This document shows, piece after piece, positions 1 through 8,698 of a stretch of DNA of 64,000 bases. Source of the DNA: Yoonia litorea (lineage in GTDB: Bacteria > Pseudomonadota > Alphaproteobacteria > Rhodobacterales > Rhodobacteraceae); assembly GCF_900114675.1 (NCBI RefSeq), contig NZ_FOZM01000003.1, positions 1 to 64,000 of the forward strand, in the 5' to 3' direction. The stretch's first letter is position 1. Each line of letters opens with the position of its first letter. Position numbers and translations under genes: made by a program. A model generated the notes under the pieces. The model did no database searches and had not been told where the DNA came from. It saw only the letters and a program-made list of their open reading frames with translations.

Positions 1-57
1 ATCCGCGAAGGCGGCCGCACCGTCGGCGCCGGTGTTGTTTCCAAGATCACCGAGTAA
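1..57 (+). CDS. tuf: Elongation factor Tu, C-terminal end (partial)
   Basis: The first 19 codons end in TAA and encode the strongly conserved EF-Tu C-terminus IREGGRTVGAGVVSKITE. EF-Tu is the GTPase that delivers aminoacyl-tRNA to the ribosome. Only the last part of domain III is inside the window, so nothing upstream can be judged. A rho-independent terminator follows about 40 bases later. No ribosomal-protein or secE gene follows, so this copy ends its transcription unit. Confidence 0.93.
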   Translation: MREGGRTVGAGVVSKITE

Positions 58-98
58 AACGCCGCCCGGGCACAAGCCCGACCGCTGCGAGAATAAAG

Positions 99-130
99 AA
101 AGGCCGCTCCGAAACGGGGCGGCCTTTTTT
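99..130 (+). terminator. Rho-independent terminator after tuf
   Basis: An inverted repeat, AGGCCGC and GCGGCCT with a short CG-rich inner part, is followed directly by a run of six T. It lies about 40 bases after the tuf stop and before the LacI-family gene, so it closes the tuf unit. Confidence 0.9.
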
Positions 131-161
131 GTTTTCCAAACTTGTCATGGCAGGATATGAT

Positions 162-175
162 TTTGCGCGCGTAAA
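162..175. promoter_or_regulatory. Operator-like palindrome O1 upstream of the LacI-family gene
   Basis: TTTGCGCGCGTAAA differs by one base from the perfect palindrome at 1252-1265. It lies 40 bases before the chosen GTG start of the LacI-family gene. CG-centred palindromes are the usual operators of this family, so autoregulation is inferred. Confidence 0.7.
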
Positions 176-214
176 ATTTTGTGTAAGCTATGCGAAAGGA
201 GGAGAGGATTTCGC

Positions 215-1240
215 GTGGCTAACGACAAGATCAAGAATATGGAGGAGTTTGCGGCCCTGAGCGGCATCTCCAGACCGACAGTATCAAAATACTTCAATGA
301 TCCCGAAAGCGTGCGCCCCAAGACACGGGCACGTATCGAGGAGGCTTTGCAGGAACACGACTACCGTCCCAATATGTATGCGGTGAACCAGAACCGGAAG
401 CTGACCAAGAACATCGGCATCGTGGTCCCGTCGCTGGTCGATCCCTACTTTGCCGAAATTGCCAGAAACCTAGAGCGGCGCTGCATTGACGCGGGCTACC
501 GTCCCACATTGTTCAGCGCGCATGGCGAAACCCATCACGAGGTCGATGTTTTGATGACCTTAAGGTCGATCAAACCATCAGGTGTTCTTTTGGCACCATT
601 GGGGCGGGCGACAGATCGCGCGGTTCTGGAAAAATTCTGCGACGACGTGCCGACATTGATCTTTGACAGCAGCGTCGAGCAGTTCGGATTGGCCTTTGTC
701 GGCTCTGACAACAACCAGTTCACGACACATATCACAGACTACCTGTGCCGGACGGGCGAGCCTCCGTGCTTTTACGAGATGAAGACACCGGCCAACCCCA
801 ATGCGCACCGTCGCCGCCAGGCTTACATCGAAGCGATGGAAAGTTTCGGCCTCACGCCGCATGTCATTTCAATCGACGGCGAGGGGTGGGAGTTTGAAGA
901 AATCAGTCGTCTCGGGGGTCATAAGGCGCTGGAAGAGGGGGCCTTTCCGACCAATACGGTGCTGTGCAGCAATGACCGTCTCGCAATCGGTTTGCTGACT
1001 GCTTGCTATGAGCGTGGGGTCAAAGTGGGCCGACAGCCAGATGCGGTGATTCGTGTAGCTGGACAGGACGGGCATCCGTATTCCCGGTTCACATGCCCGC
1101 CGCTCACCACGATTTCCCATGACTATGATGCAGTGTCAAAGACGGCAGCGAACGCGCTTTTCGACGCCATCGAGGGACAGGTAGAGCCTTGGAAAAGCAC
1201 ACGAATAGAGGGGAAGCTGATCCTGCGGGATAGCGCCTGA
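215..1240 (+). CDS. LacI-family transcriptional regulator of the polyol (smo) operon
   Basis: A DNA-binding repressor or activator of 341 residues. The N-terminal helix-turn-helix is seen near residues 11-30 (FAALSGISRPTVSKYFNDPE), followed by a hinge and a periplasmic-binding-protein-like effector domain to the end. I chose the GTG at 215 because an AAGGAGGAGAG ribosome binding site sits just before it. A TTG at 179 would add 12 residues with no such site. The gene stands 95 bases ahead of smoE in the same direction and is flanked by two matching palindromes, so it very likely senses a polyol or its product and controls itself and the operon. The ligand is inferred from context only. Confidence 0.85.
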   Translation: MANDKIKNMEEFAALSGISRPTVSKYFNDPESVRPKTRARIEEALQEHDYRPNMYAVNQNRKLTKNIGIVVPSLVDPYFAEIARNLERRCIDAGYRPTLFSAHGETHHEVDVLMTLRSIKPSGVLLAPLGRATDRAVLEKFCDDVPTLIFDSSVEQFGLAFVGSDNNQFTTHITDYLCRTGEPPCFYEMKTPANPNAHRRRQAYIEAMESFGLTPHVISIDGEGWEFEEISRLGGHKALEEGAFPTNTVLCSNDRLAIGLLTACYERGVKVGRQPDAVIRVAGQDGHPYSRFTCPPLTTISHDYDAVSKTAANALFDAIEGQVEPWKSTRIEGKLILRDSA

Positions 1241-1251
1241 TATATAAAACT

Positions 1252-1265
1252 TTTACGCGCGTAAA
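1252..1265. promoter_or_regulatory. Operator-like perfect palindrome O2 upstream of smoE
   Basis: TTTACGCGCGTAAA equals its own reverse complement over 14 bases. It lies between the LacI-family gene and smoE, just upstream of a TTGACG box, so a bound repressor could block the promoter. Confidence 0.8.
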
Positions 1266-1272
1266 TTTTCGG

Positions 1273-1301
1273 TTGACGCCGCGTTACCCTATGTCTTAGC
1301 G
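1273..1301 (+). promoter_or_regulatory. Probable promoter of the smo operon
   Basis: A TTGACG box at 1273-1278 is followed after 17 bases by TTAGCG. The -35 element is good and the -10 element weak, which would suit a regulated promoter. It starts 8 bases after operator O2 and lies 35 bases before the smoE ATG. Confidence 0.4.
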
Positions 1302-1335
1302 TTCCTCCATCGCATCCAATAGGGAGGAACACCGG

Positions 1336-2652
1336 ATGTCCTTGAAGAGCACACTTCGTGCCGCGACAGCTCTGTCGCTCATCACGGCTGGTAGCGCATT
1401 TGCTGACGGCCACTCTGCGACCATCACAATCGCGACTGTGAACAACGGCGATATGATCCGTATGCAGGGTTATACAGACCAATTTACCGAAGAGACCGGC
1501 ATCGCCGTTGAGTGGGTGACGCTTGAGGAAAACGTCCTGCGCCAGCGTGTGACAACCGATATCACCACAAACGGTGGTCAGTTCGACATTATGACAATCG
1601 GCATGTACGAAGCCCCGATCTGGGGCAGCAACGACTGGCTGGTGCCCCTCGATGATCTGTCAGCGGAGTATGATGTTGATGATATTCTGCCTGCAATGCG
1701 CGCAGGCCTGTCATACAATGGCACACTCTATGCAGCACCATTCTACGGCGAAAGCTCGATGGTCATGTATCGGACTGATCTGATGGAAGAAGCTGGTCTT
1801 GAGATGCCAGCAGCGCCAACTTGGCAGTTCATCCGCGAAGCGGCTGCCGCAATGGATGATCCTGAAAACGACATCAATGGTATCTGCCTGCGCGGCAAGG
1901 CCGGTTGGGGTGAGGGCGGCGCTTTCATCACTGTGACGGGTAACTCTTTCGGCGCACGCTGGTTTGACGAAGACTGGAATGCGCAGTTCGATCAGCCTGA
2001 GTGGGCTGAGGCACTGAACTTCTACGTCAACCTGATGAACGACTACGGTCCAGAGGGTTACGCCACAAACGGCTTTAACGAAAACCTGTCGCTGTTCAAT
2101 CAGGGCAAGTGCGGCATGTGGATCGACGCCACTGTGGCGGCTTCCTTCGTGACAGGCGACGACTCGACCGTGGCTGACTCGGTTGGCTTCGCACTGGCGC
2201 CGAATTCTGAAGGTGTAGACAAACGTGCAAACTGGCTCTGGGCCTGGGCGCTGGCGATCCCTGCCGGTACACAGCAGGCTGATGAAGCCAAGCAGTTCAT
2301 CGAGTGGGCCACATCCAAGGACTACATCGAATTGGTCGCTGAAAACGAAGGTTGGGCCAACGTTCCACCGGGCGCACGGACATCGCTTTATGAGACACCT
2401 GAGTATCAGGCCGTTCCATTCGCACAGATGACGCTGGACAGCATCAACGCAGCCGACCCGAACAATCCAACGGTTGATCCGGTGCCATACACAGGCATCC
2501 AGTTTGCCGCCATCCCCGAGTGGGCTGGCATGGCAACCGAAGTCAGCCAGGAATTCTCGGCCGCCTATGCAGGTCAGCAGACCGTTGAAGAAGCGCTTGC
2601 CAATGCACAAGCCATCGCAAACGAGACGATGGAAGCTGCAGGCTACCGCTAA
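1336..2652 (+). CDS. smoE: Sorbitol/mannitol ABC transporter, periplasmic binding protein
   Basis: An extracellular solute-binding protein (family 1, CUT1 class) of 438 residues. It opens with a Sec signal peptide, residues 1-23, with cleavage after AFA, so the mature protein binds its ligand in the periplasm and hands it to the SmoF/SmoG permeases. The polyol substrate is inferred from the operon: two permeases, an ATPase, a short-chain dehydrogenase and a mannitol-type dehydrogenase follow, the order known for the Rhodobacter smo operon. AGGGAGGA precedes the ATG. A GC-rich hairpin after the stop may protect this message and favour high binding-protein output. Confidence 0.88.
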   Translation: MSLKSTLRAATALSLITAGSAFADGHSATITIATVNNGDMIRMQGYTDQFTEETGIAVEWVTLEENVLRQRVTTDITTNGGQFDIMTIGMYEAPIWGSNDWLVPLDDLSAEYDVDDILPAMRAGLSYNGTLYAAPFYGESSMVMYRTDLMEEAGLEMPAAPTWQFIREAAAAMDDPENDINGICLRGKAGWGEGGAFITVTGNSFGARWFDEDWNAQFDQPEWAEALNFYVNLMNDYGPEGYATNGFNENLSLFNQGKCGMWIDATVAASFVTGDDSTVADSVGFALAPNSEGVDKRANWLWAWALAIPAGTQQADEAKQFIEWATSKDYIELVAENEGWANVPPGARTSLYETPEYQAVPFAQMTLDSINAADPNNPTVDPVPYTGIQFAAIPEWAGMATEVSQEFSAAYAGQQTVEEALANAQAIANETMEAAGYR

Positions 2653-2673
2653 TTGCGGATACCTCCCGGGGAG

Positions 2674-2694
2674 GGGGCGGCTTGCTGCCGCCCC
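2674..2694 (+). promoter_or_regulatory. Intercistronic hairpin between smoE and smoF
   Basis: GGGGCGGC and GCCGCCCC form a perfect 8-base stem around a TTGCT loop, 21 bases after the smoE stop, with no T run. Such hairpins after binding-protein genes usually stabilise the upstream message or weaken readthrough. That role is inferred here. Confidence 0.55.
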
Positions 2695-2769
2695 TGACCG
2701 TCCGGAGCCTCAATTCTTGATAGAATTGGTACCGACAAGCGCATTTGCGCGACAATAGGATCATGTCCC

Positions 2770-3648
2770 ATGGCCACCAAAGCATCCCGTTCCGCCGCCC
2801 GCATCATGATGGCGCCTGCAGTTGTTCTGCTTCTTGGCTGGATGTTGGTGCCATTGATCATGACCCTCTACTTTTCGTTCAAGCGTTACCTGCCGCTGCG
2901 CGGTGACAGCCTTGATCGCGGGCTCGATTGGGTCGGGTTCGACAACTACGTCCGGTTTATCTCGTCGAGTTCGTTTTGGCCGAGTGTCCAGACGACGCTA
3001 GTGATGGTTGGCGGTGTTCTGATTATCACAGTTGTCTTGGGTATCTTGCTGGCCATGCTGCTGGACCAGCCGTTTTTTGGCCAAGGCGTTGTCCGTATCC
3101 TCGTCATTGCACCGTTCTTCGTGATGCCGACCGTGTCCGCGCTTGTGTGGAAAAACATGATGATGGACCCAGTCAACGGTGTCCTTTCACACTTGTGGCG
3201 GTTCTTCGGGGCCGAGCCCGTATCGTGGCTTTCCGATGTGCCACTGGGGTCGATCGTGCTTATTGTGTCCTGGCAGTGGTTGCCATTCGCGACATTGATC
3301 CTTTTGACCGCCATTCAGTCCCTCGACAGCGAACAGCTTGAGGCGGCAGAGATGGACGGCGCCCCACCGCTGCGCCGCTTCTGGCATATTGTCCTGCCGC
3401 ACCTCAGCCGCGCCATCACGATCGTCATTCTGATCCAGACGATTTTCCTTCTGTCGATTTTTGCTGAGATCTTCGTCACCACCGGCGGCGCCTTCGGAAC
3501 ACGCACCCTGACCTATCTGATCTTCCAGCGGGTTATTGACAGCCAGAATATCGGTTTGGGCTCTGCGGGCGGTGTCTATGCCATCATCCTTGCCAACATC
3601 GTTGCGATCTTCCTGATGCGCATCGTCGGCAAGAACCTCGACAAGTAA
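2770..3648 (+). CDS. smoF: Sorbitol/mannitol ABC transporter, permease
   Basis: An inner-membrane permease of the MalF/UgpA type, 292 residues, with about six membrane helices. The first lies near residues 14-35. The cytoplasmic EAA loop that docks on the ATPase is seen near residues 190-212 (EQLEAAEMDGAPPLRRFW). It pairs with SmoG to form the channel for the polyol delivered by SmoE. The ATG at 2770 is in frame with the family start. An ATG at 2763 is in another frame. The gene follows a 117-base gap that holds a hairpin. Confidence 0.87.
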   Translation: MATKASRSAARIMMAPAVVLLLGWMLVPLIMTLYFSFKRYLPLRGDSLDRGLDWVGFDNYVRFISSSSFWPSVQTTLVMVGGVLIITVVLGILLAMLLDQPFFGQGVVRILVIAPFFVMPTVSALVWKNMMMDPVNGVLSHLWRFFGAEPVSWLSDVPLGSIVLIVSWQWLPFATLILLTAIQSLDSEQLEAAEMDGAPPLRRFWHIVLPHLSRAITIVILIQTIFLLSIFAEIFVTTGGAFGTRTLTYLIFQRVIDSQNIGLGSAGGVYAIILANIVAIFLMRIVGKNLDK

Positions 3649-3659
3649 GGGAGGCAGAC

Positions 3660-4490
3660 ATGGCACGCGCTATCTCACCCCGCCGCAAACTGATCACCAC
3701 GGCTGCCGCCTGGACGATTGCACTGATCATCTTCTTCCCGATCTTCTGGACGATCCTGACCAGTTTCAAAACCGAAGCGCAGGCCATCAACGATCCGCCA
3801 CTGTTCTTCAACTTTGACTGGACGCTTGAGAACTACAGCGTCGTGCAGGAGCGGTCCGACTACATGCGGTTCCTGTGGAATTCCGTCATCATTGCAGGCG
3901 GATCGACGCTTTTGGGCATTCTCATTGCGGTGCCGGCGGCATGGTCGATGGCATTCGTGCCGTCACGCCGGACCAAGGATATTCTGCTTTGGATGCTGTC
4001 GACAAAGATGCTGCCAGCCGTGGGCGTTCTCTACCCGATTTCGCTCCTCTTTGTGGAGTTCAACCTGCTCGACACACGGATCGGTCTTGTGGTTGTCCTG
4101 ATGCTGATCAATCTGCCGATTATTGTCTGGATGCTTTACACCTACTTCCGGGAAATCCCTGGCGAAATTCTGGAAGCCGCACGCATGGATGGCGCGACGC
4201 TGAAAGAAGAAATCCTCTATGTGCTGACACCTATGGCGATCCCCGGCATTGCCTCTACCGTTCTGCTGAACTTCATTCTTGCATGGAACGAGGCCTTCTG
4301 GACGCTCAACCTCACCGCAGCCAACGCGGCACCACTGACGGCCTTTATCGCCAGCTATTCCAGCCCCGAAGGCCTGTTCTTCGCGAAACTCTCTGCAGCT
4401 TCGACAATGGCGATTGCGCCAATCCTGATCCTCGGCTGGTTCAGCCAGAAACAACTTGTCCGCGGCCTCACGTTTGGCGCCGTAAAGTAA
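3660..4490 (+). CDS. smoG: Sorbitol/mannitol ABC transporter, permease
   Basis: The second permease of the CUT1 transporter, MalG type, 276 residues with about six membrane helices. The first is near residues 16-36. The EAA loop EILEAARMDGATLKEE is seen about two thirds along. An AGGGAGG site lies before the ATG, 11 bases after the smoF stop. It forms a heterodimer with SmoF in the inner membrane. Length and layout are normal for the family. Confidence 0.87.
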   Translation: MARAISPRRKLITTAAAWTIALIIFFPIFWTILTSFKTEAQAINDPPLFFNFDWTLENYSVVQERSDYMRFLWNSVIIAGGSTLLGILIAVPAAWSMAFVPSRRTKDILLWMLSTKMLPAVGVLYPISLLFVEFNLLDTRIGLVVVLMLINLPIIVWMLYTYFREIPGEILEAARMDGATLKEEILYVLTPMAIPGIASTVLLNFILAWNEAFWTLNLTAANAAPLTAFIASYSSPEGLFFAKLSAASTMAIAPILILGWFSQKQLVRGLTFGAVK

Positions 4491-4503
4491 GGAAACCTGA
4501 CAC

Positions 4504-5508
4504 ATGGGACAGATTCAACTCAAGCAAGTCACCAAGTCCTTTGGCGATGTTCAGGTCATTCCACCGCTGGACCTGACCATTCAGGACGGTGAGTTCACCG
4601 TCTTCGTTGGCCCATCGGGTTGCGGCAAGTCCACCCTGTTGCGCCTGATTGCGGGACTTGAGGATATCACGACCGGCACGATCGAGATTGATGGCAAGGA
4701 CGCGACCGATGTAGTGCCTGCAAAGCGCGGCCTTGCGATGGTGTTTCAGTCATATGCGCTCTATCCGCATATGAGTGTGCGCAAAAACATCGCGTTTCCA
4801 CTGCGCATGGCCAAGATGGATCAGGCCGAGATTGACAAGCGCGTTGAGGCGGCTGCCAGTGTCCTGAACCTGACGGACTACCTTGATCGCCGTCCGGGGC
4901 AACTATCGGGCGGTCAGCGCCAGCGGGTCGCGATTGGTCGCGCCATCGTGCGGGAACCTGCGGCCTTTCTTTTTGACGAGCCGCTGTCAAACCTAGACGC
5001 TGCCTTGCGCGTTGGAATGCGACTGGAGATCTCCGAACTTCACGAGCGGCTGAAGACCACAATGATCTACGTCACCCATGATCAGGTCGAAGCTATGACG
5101 ATGGCCGACAAGATCGTCGTGCTTCAGGCCGGTGTGATCGAACAGGTCGGTTCGCCCCTCGAACTCTATCGCACGCCACGCAATCTGTTTGTTGCTGGCT
5201 TCATCGGTTCGCCCAAGATGAACTTTATCGAAGGGGAAGAAGCGGCCAAGCATAACACCACCACTATCGGCATTCGCCCTGAGCATATCGACGTGGTGGA
5301 AGCGAACGGCCAGTGGCAAGGGACAGTGGGCGTCGCAGAACACTTGGGGTCTGACACCTTTTTCCATATCCATAACACGGGTCTTGCAGAGACATTGACC
5401 GTCCGCGCGATCGGTGACGTCAGCTTGCGACACGGGGATACGATCCACCTCAATCCCCGTATCGAAGAAATTCACCGCTTTGACGCCGCAGGCTTGCGGA
5501 TCGCCTGA
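4504..5508 (+). CDS. smoK: Sorbitol/mannitol ABC transporter, ATPase subunit
   Basis: A MalK/UgpC-type ATPase of 334 residues that powers polyol import. The Walker A motif GPSGCGKST is at residues 36-44, the signature LSGGQRQR near 134-141, and Walker B with [11 protein letters not shown] near 157-167. The C-terminal part, from about residue 240, is the OB-fold (TOBE) regulatory domain typical of sugar importers. Its TGA shares a base with the smoS ATG (TGATG), so translation is probably coupled. Confidence 0.9.
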   Translation: MGQIQLKQVTKSFGDVQVIPPLDLTIQDGEFTVFVGPSGCGKSTLLRLIAGLEDITTGTIEIDGKDATDVVPAKRGLAMVFQSYALYPHMSVRKNIAFPLRMAKMDQAEIDKRVEAAASVLNLTDYLDRRPGQLSGGQRQRVAIGRAIVREPAAFLFDEPLSNLDAALRVGMRLEISELHERLKTTMIYVTHDQVEAMTMADKIVVLQAGVIEQVGSPLELYRTPRNLFVAGFIGSPKMNFIEGEEAAKHNTTTIGIRPEHIDVVEANGQWQGTVGVAEHLGSDTFFHIHNTGLAETLTVRAIGDVSLRHGDTIHLNPRIEEIHRFDAAGLRIA

Positions 5509-6278
5509 TGCGTCTGGACGGTAAAACGGCGCTGATTACCGGTTCCGCACGCGGGATCGGTCTGGCTTTTGCCAAGGCCTATGTGGCCGAGGGGGCAAAG
5601 GTCGTGATCGCCGATATCAATGAGGCCGCAGCACAGGCTGCTGCTGCCGAGATCGGGGAGAACGCCCTTTCGGTCGCATTGGATGTGGCGGATCAAGCAA
5701 GTATCGATGCTGGCATCGCAAAGGCGGCAAATCATTTCGGTCAGATTGATATTCTCATCAATAACGCTGCAATCTTCACCGCAGCGCCAGTCGTCGAAAT
5801 TACCGAAAGCGATTACGCGCGCGTCTTCGATATCAACGTCAAGGGCACACTCTTTACGATGCAATCCGTCGCGCGCCACATGATCGAGCGCGGCATCAAG
5901 GGCAAGATCATCAACATGGCTTCTCAGGCGGGCCGCCGTGGTGAGGCATTGGTTGCCGTCTATTGCGCATCAAAAGCGGCTGTCATCAGCCTGACCCAAT
6001 CGGCTGGTTTGAACCTGATCAAGCACGGGATCAACGTGAACGCGATCGCCCCCGGCGTCGTGGACGGAGAGCATTGGGACGGTGTTGACGCGTTTTTTGC
6101 AAAACATGAAGGCAAGGCACCCGGGCAGAAAAAGAAAGAAGTCGGCGCGGCCGTTCCCTTCGGACGGATGGGAACGGCCGACGACCTTACAGGGATGGCG
6201 ATCTTTCTGGCTTCGTCTGAAGCCGATTACATTGTCGCGCAGACCTATAATGTCGATGGCGGCAACTGGATGAGCTGA
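5508..6278 (+). CDS. smoS: Sorbitol (polyol) dehydrogenase, short-chain family
   Basis: An SDR-family NAD(P)-dependent dehydrogenase of 256 residues, expected to oxidise D-sorbitol to fructose or a related hexitol. The Rossmann motif TGSARGIGLA is near residues 11-20, the NNAA motif near 85, the catalytic serine in NMASQAG, and the Y-x3-K pair in VYCASKAAV near residue 153. It is coupled by a one-base overlap to smoK upstream, and its own TGA overlaps a possible upstream ATG of the next gene. The exact polyol is inferred from the operon. Confidence 0.85.
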   Translation: MRLDGKTALITGSARGIGLAFAKAYVAEGAKVVIADINEAAAQAAAAEIGENALSVALDVADQASIDAGIAKAANHFGQIDILINNAAIFTAAPVVEITESDYARVFDINVKGTLFTMQSVARHMIERGIKGKIINMASQAGRRGEALVAVYCASKAAVISLTQSAGLNLIKHGINVNAIAPGVVDGEHWDGVDAFFAKHEGKAPGQKKKEVGAAVPFGRMGTADDLTGMAIFLASSEADYIVAQTYNVDGGNWMS

Positions 6279-6307
6279 TGAAGGATAACGACGAACGGGG
6301 AGGGCAG

Positions 6308-7768
6308 ATGAAACTCAGCAATGAAAACCTCCAGAATTTGCCAGCGCATGTCATCAAGCCGCTTTATGACCGGAGCACGCTTGAGGCAGGAATTGTTCAT
6401 ATCGGCTTGGGCAATTTTCACCGTGCGCACCAGGCGTGGTATCTTCACCGGCTCATGCAGGATGGCCTTGCCCACGATTGGGCGATCATCGGCGCAGGTG
6501 TCAGAGCAACTGATGCAGTCATGCGTGACCGTCTGCTTGCTCAGGACTGTCTGACAACGCTTGTCGCCTTGGACCCCGCCAGCGAGACGGTTGAGGTGTC
6601 GGGGCCAATGATCGATTTCCTGCCGGTCGAGGATAGAAACGGACCTTTGATCTTTGCGATGTCGGACCCGAAAATCCGCATCGTCGCCCTGACAGTCACT
6701 GAAGGTGGCTATTACCGCGATGCTAACGGGGCGCTTGATACAGCGCATCCCGACATTCAGCACGATGCCGCAAACCCTGATCAACCGCGGACAGCTTTCG
6801 GGGCCATGGTGGCCGCCTATCGCAACAGACGCAATGCAGGCGTTGGGCCTTTCACCGGCCAATGCTGTGATAACCTGCAACACAACGGGGACGTCTTGCG
6901 TGCCACTGTTATCGGCTTGGCGCGTCTCTCCGACCCTGAACTTGCAGACTGGATCGCCACCCATGCGACGTTCCCCAATGCGATGGTCGACTGCATCGTC
7001 CCTGCGACCGGTCCCAGTGAGCTTGCCTATGTCAGAGAGCTTGGGATTGAGGACGCAGCACCCGTAACCCATGAAAACTATCGCCAGTGGGTGATCGAGG
7101 ACAGCTTCTGCGCGGGTCGCCCGCCATGGGAAAAGGTTGGCGCCACCATCACTGACGATGTTCACCTTTATGAAGCGATGAAGATCCGCATGCTGAACGC
7201 CGGTCATCAGGTGCTGGCCAATGCAGGCGAGCTTCTTGATCTGCCAACGATCGCGTCATGCATGGCAGATGCTGATGTTGCCGCCTTCTTTCACAAGGTT
7301 GAAGCAACCGAGATCGCCCCGCAGGTCGCACCAGTGCCAGAGATGATACCAGCCGCCTATCTGGAACTGATTTCGGCGCGATTTGCCAATCCCAAAATAC
7401 ATGACACGACGCGGCGCGTTGCTTTTGACGGGTCATCGCGGCACCCTGGGTTCATCTTACCCATTTTGCGCGACGCGCTATCCGCGGGAGGTGATTTCAG
7501 TGGGCTTGCCTTGACTGAGGCACTATGGGCCAAGATGTGCGCAGGAACGCGCGAGAATGGCACGGAAATCCTCGCGAATGATCCAAACTGGGGCAATCTC
7601 AACGCCACTGCGCTTGCGGCAAAGGATGATCCGCAACTCTGGCTGGATCAAAAAGCTATTTACGGCTCTCTGGGGCAAGACGAAGCGTTTGCCGAGATGT
7701 TCGCGCACTGGCTCGGGCGATTGTGGGTAGATGGATGCAGGCCAACGCTGCGTACCTACGTGGCGTAG
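6308..7768 (+). CDS. mtlK: Mannitol 2-dehydrogenase, long-chain polyol dehydrogenase family
   Basis: An NAD-dependent polyol dehydrogenase of 486 residues that would turn D-mannitol into D-fructose. The N-terminal Rossmann part shows GIVHIGLGNFHRAHQA. The active-site block KIRMLNAGHQ holds the Lys, Asn and His expected in this family. I prefer the ATG at 6308, preceded by GGGGAGGG, over an in-frame ATG at 6278 that overlaps the smoS stop and adds ten residues. It is the last gene of the operon. A hairpin follows its stop. Confidence 0.87.
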   Translation: MKLSNENLQNLPAHVIKPLYDRSTLEAGIVHIGLGNFHRAHQAWYLHRLMQDGLAHDWAIIGAGVRATDAVMRDRLLAQDCLTTLVALDPASETVEVSGPMIDFLPVEDRNGPLIFAMSDPKIRIVALTVTEGGYYRDANGALDTAHPDIQHDAANPDQPRTAFGAMVAAYRNRRNAGVGPFTGQCCDNLQHNGDVLRATVIGLARLSDPELADWIATHATFPNAMVDCIVPATGPSELAYVRELGIEDAAPVTHENYRQWVIEDSFCAGRPPWEKVGATITDDVHLYEAMKIRMLNAGHQVLANAGELLDLPTIASCMADADVAAFFHKVEATEIAPQVAPVPEMIPAAYLELISARFANPKIHDTTRRVAFDGSSRHPGFILPILRDALSAGGDFSGLALTEALWAKMCAGTRENGTEILANDPNWGNLNATALAAKDDPQLWLDQKAIYGSLGQDEAFAEMFAHWLGRLWVDGCRPTLRTYVA

Positions 7769-7802
7769 CACCGAAAGCCGGAACAATGAGGCGCTTTCGG
7801 TG
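7769..7802. terminator. Hairpin between convergent mtlK and the ZnuA-like gene
   Basis: CACCGAAAGC and GCTTTCGGTG form a perfect 10-base stem around a 14-base loop, in the gap of about 40 bases between two convergent genes. There is no clear T run on either side, so it may be a bidirectional terminator or an RNA-stabilising end. Confidence 0.6.
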
Positions 7803-7807
7803 AAAAC

Positions 7808-8698
7808 CTACCTCAGCTGCAATCCGGCAATGGCCGATATAGCCTCTGAGTAACTTTCCAAAAAGTCGCGACCGCCCTCGGCATGAGCAAGTGTCGGGAA
7901 AACGACGTTTTCCAGACCCATGTCAGCAGCCGTATCCATGGCTTCTGCAGGTGGAGCGGCTTCCCAAAAGAGCACCTGCGCACCGGTCTGTGCGACCAGA
8001 TCGGCGAGTGCAGTCCAGTCTGCCTCCGTTGGCATTGCGCCAGCCTCCCATTCAAGGGAGGTGATCGAAAGGTCATAGCGCCGCGCAAGGTATTGGTATC
8101 GTGGATGGGTCGCGATGATTGCAGTGTCCTCAAGATTGACCATCGAGGTCTCGGCAAGCGCGTCCAATGCCTCGAGGTCGGTCCGCAAAGCGGAAAGCTG
8201 GGTGCCCACATCAATGTCCACAGCAAGCCCGCGTGCCGTGATAGCCTCAGCTACAGATTCGGCCTGTGCGATTGCGAGCGTCGGATCCAGCCAGAGATAT
8301 GCGGCGAGCCCTTCGTGGGAGTGTTCGCCACCATCGCCATGGCTGTGGGTGATGCTTTCGGTGACGATAAACTGATCTTCCAAACCTGCGCTGGTGTTCA
8401 CCGTCTTCGCGCGCGGCAGTGAGACACGGTCAACCCATGTCGAAAAGCCGGCCCCATTGAGTAAGATCAGGTCTGAAGACTGGATCGCGCTGATATCTTC
8501 AATCGAAGGCCGCCAGAACGAGGGGTCAACGCCCTCTGGCACAGGGAAGACAACGTCTGCCGCATCATCCAAAAGCCGTTCGGCCATATACTGCAATGGG
8601 TAGTTCGCCGTGACAACGCGCGGTTTGTCTTGCGCATGGGCGAATGTCGCTGAAATCGCGATAACAAGTGTTGAGAGCAGTCTCACGGCGAAGGTCAT
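7808..8698 (-). CDS. ZnuA-like metal ABC transporter binding protein with altered ligand sites
   Basis: A cluster A-I (ZnuA/TroA) binding protein of 296 residues with a signal peptide cut after AHA at residue 22. A His-rich loop (His118, 120, 126, 128) fits zinc or nickel handling in the periplasm. Two of the four usual ligand positions look changed. The normal Asp-Pro-His is DPSFW at 58-62, and the normal His of PHxWLDP is Tyr134 in AYLWLDP. His198 and Glu246 remain. It is the last gene of a six-gene operon and has no ZnuB/ZnuC-type partner there. The partners are a LolD-like ATPase and an FtsX-like permease. Metal identity is unknown. Confidence 0.75.
   Translation of the reverse strand: MTFAVRLLSTLVIAISATFAHAQDKPRVVTANYPLQYMAERLLDDAADVVFPVPEGVDPSFWRPSIEDISAIQSSDLILLNGAGFSTWVDRVSLPRAKTVNTSAGLEDQFIVTESITHSHGDGGEHSHEGLAAYLWLDPTLAIAQAESVAEAITARGLAVDIDVGTQLSALRTDLEALDALAETSMVNLEDTAIIATHPRYQYLARRYDLSITSLEWEAGAMPTEADWTALADLVAQTGAQVLFWEAAPPAEAMDTAADMGLENVVFPTLAHAEGGRDFLESYSEAISAIAGLQLR

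Noticed and set aside
1711..2610. Long open frame of 299 codons on the minus strand inside smoE
   Set aside because: It is antisense to a clear binding-protein gene, is rich in Cys, His and Arg, and has no family likeness or ribosome binding site.
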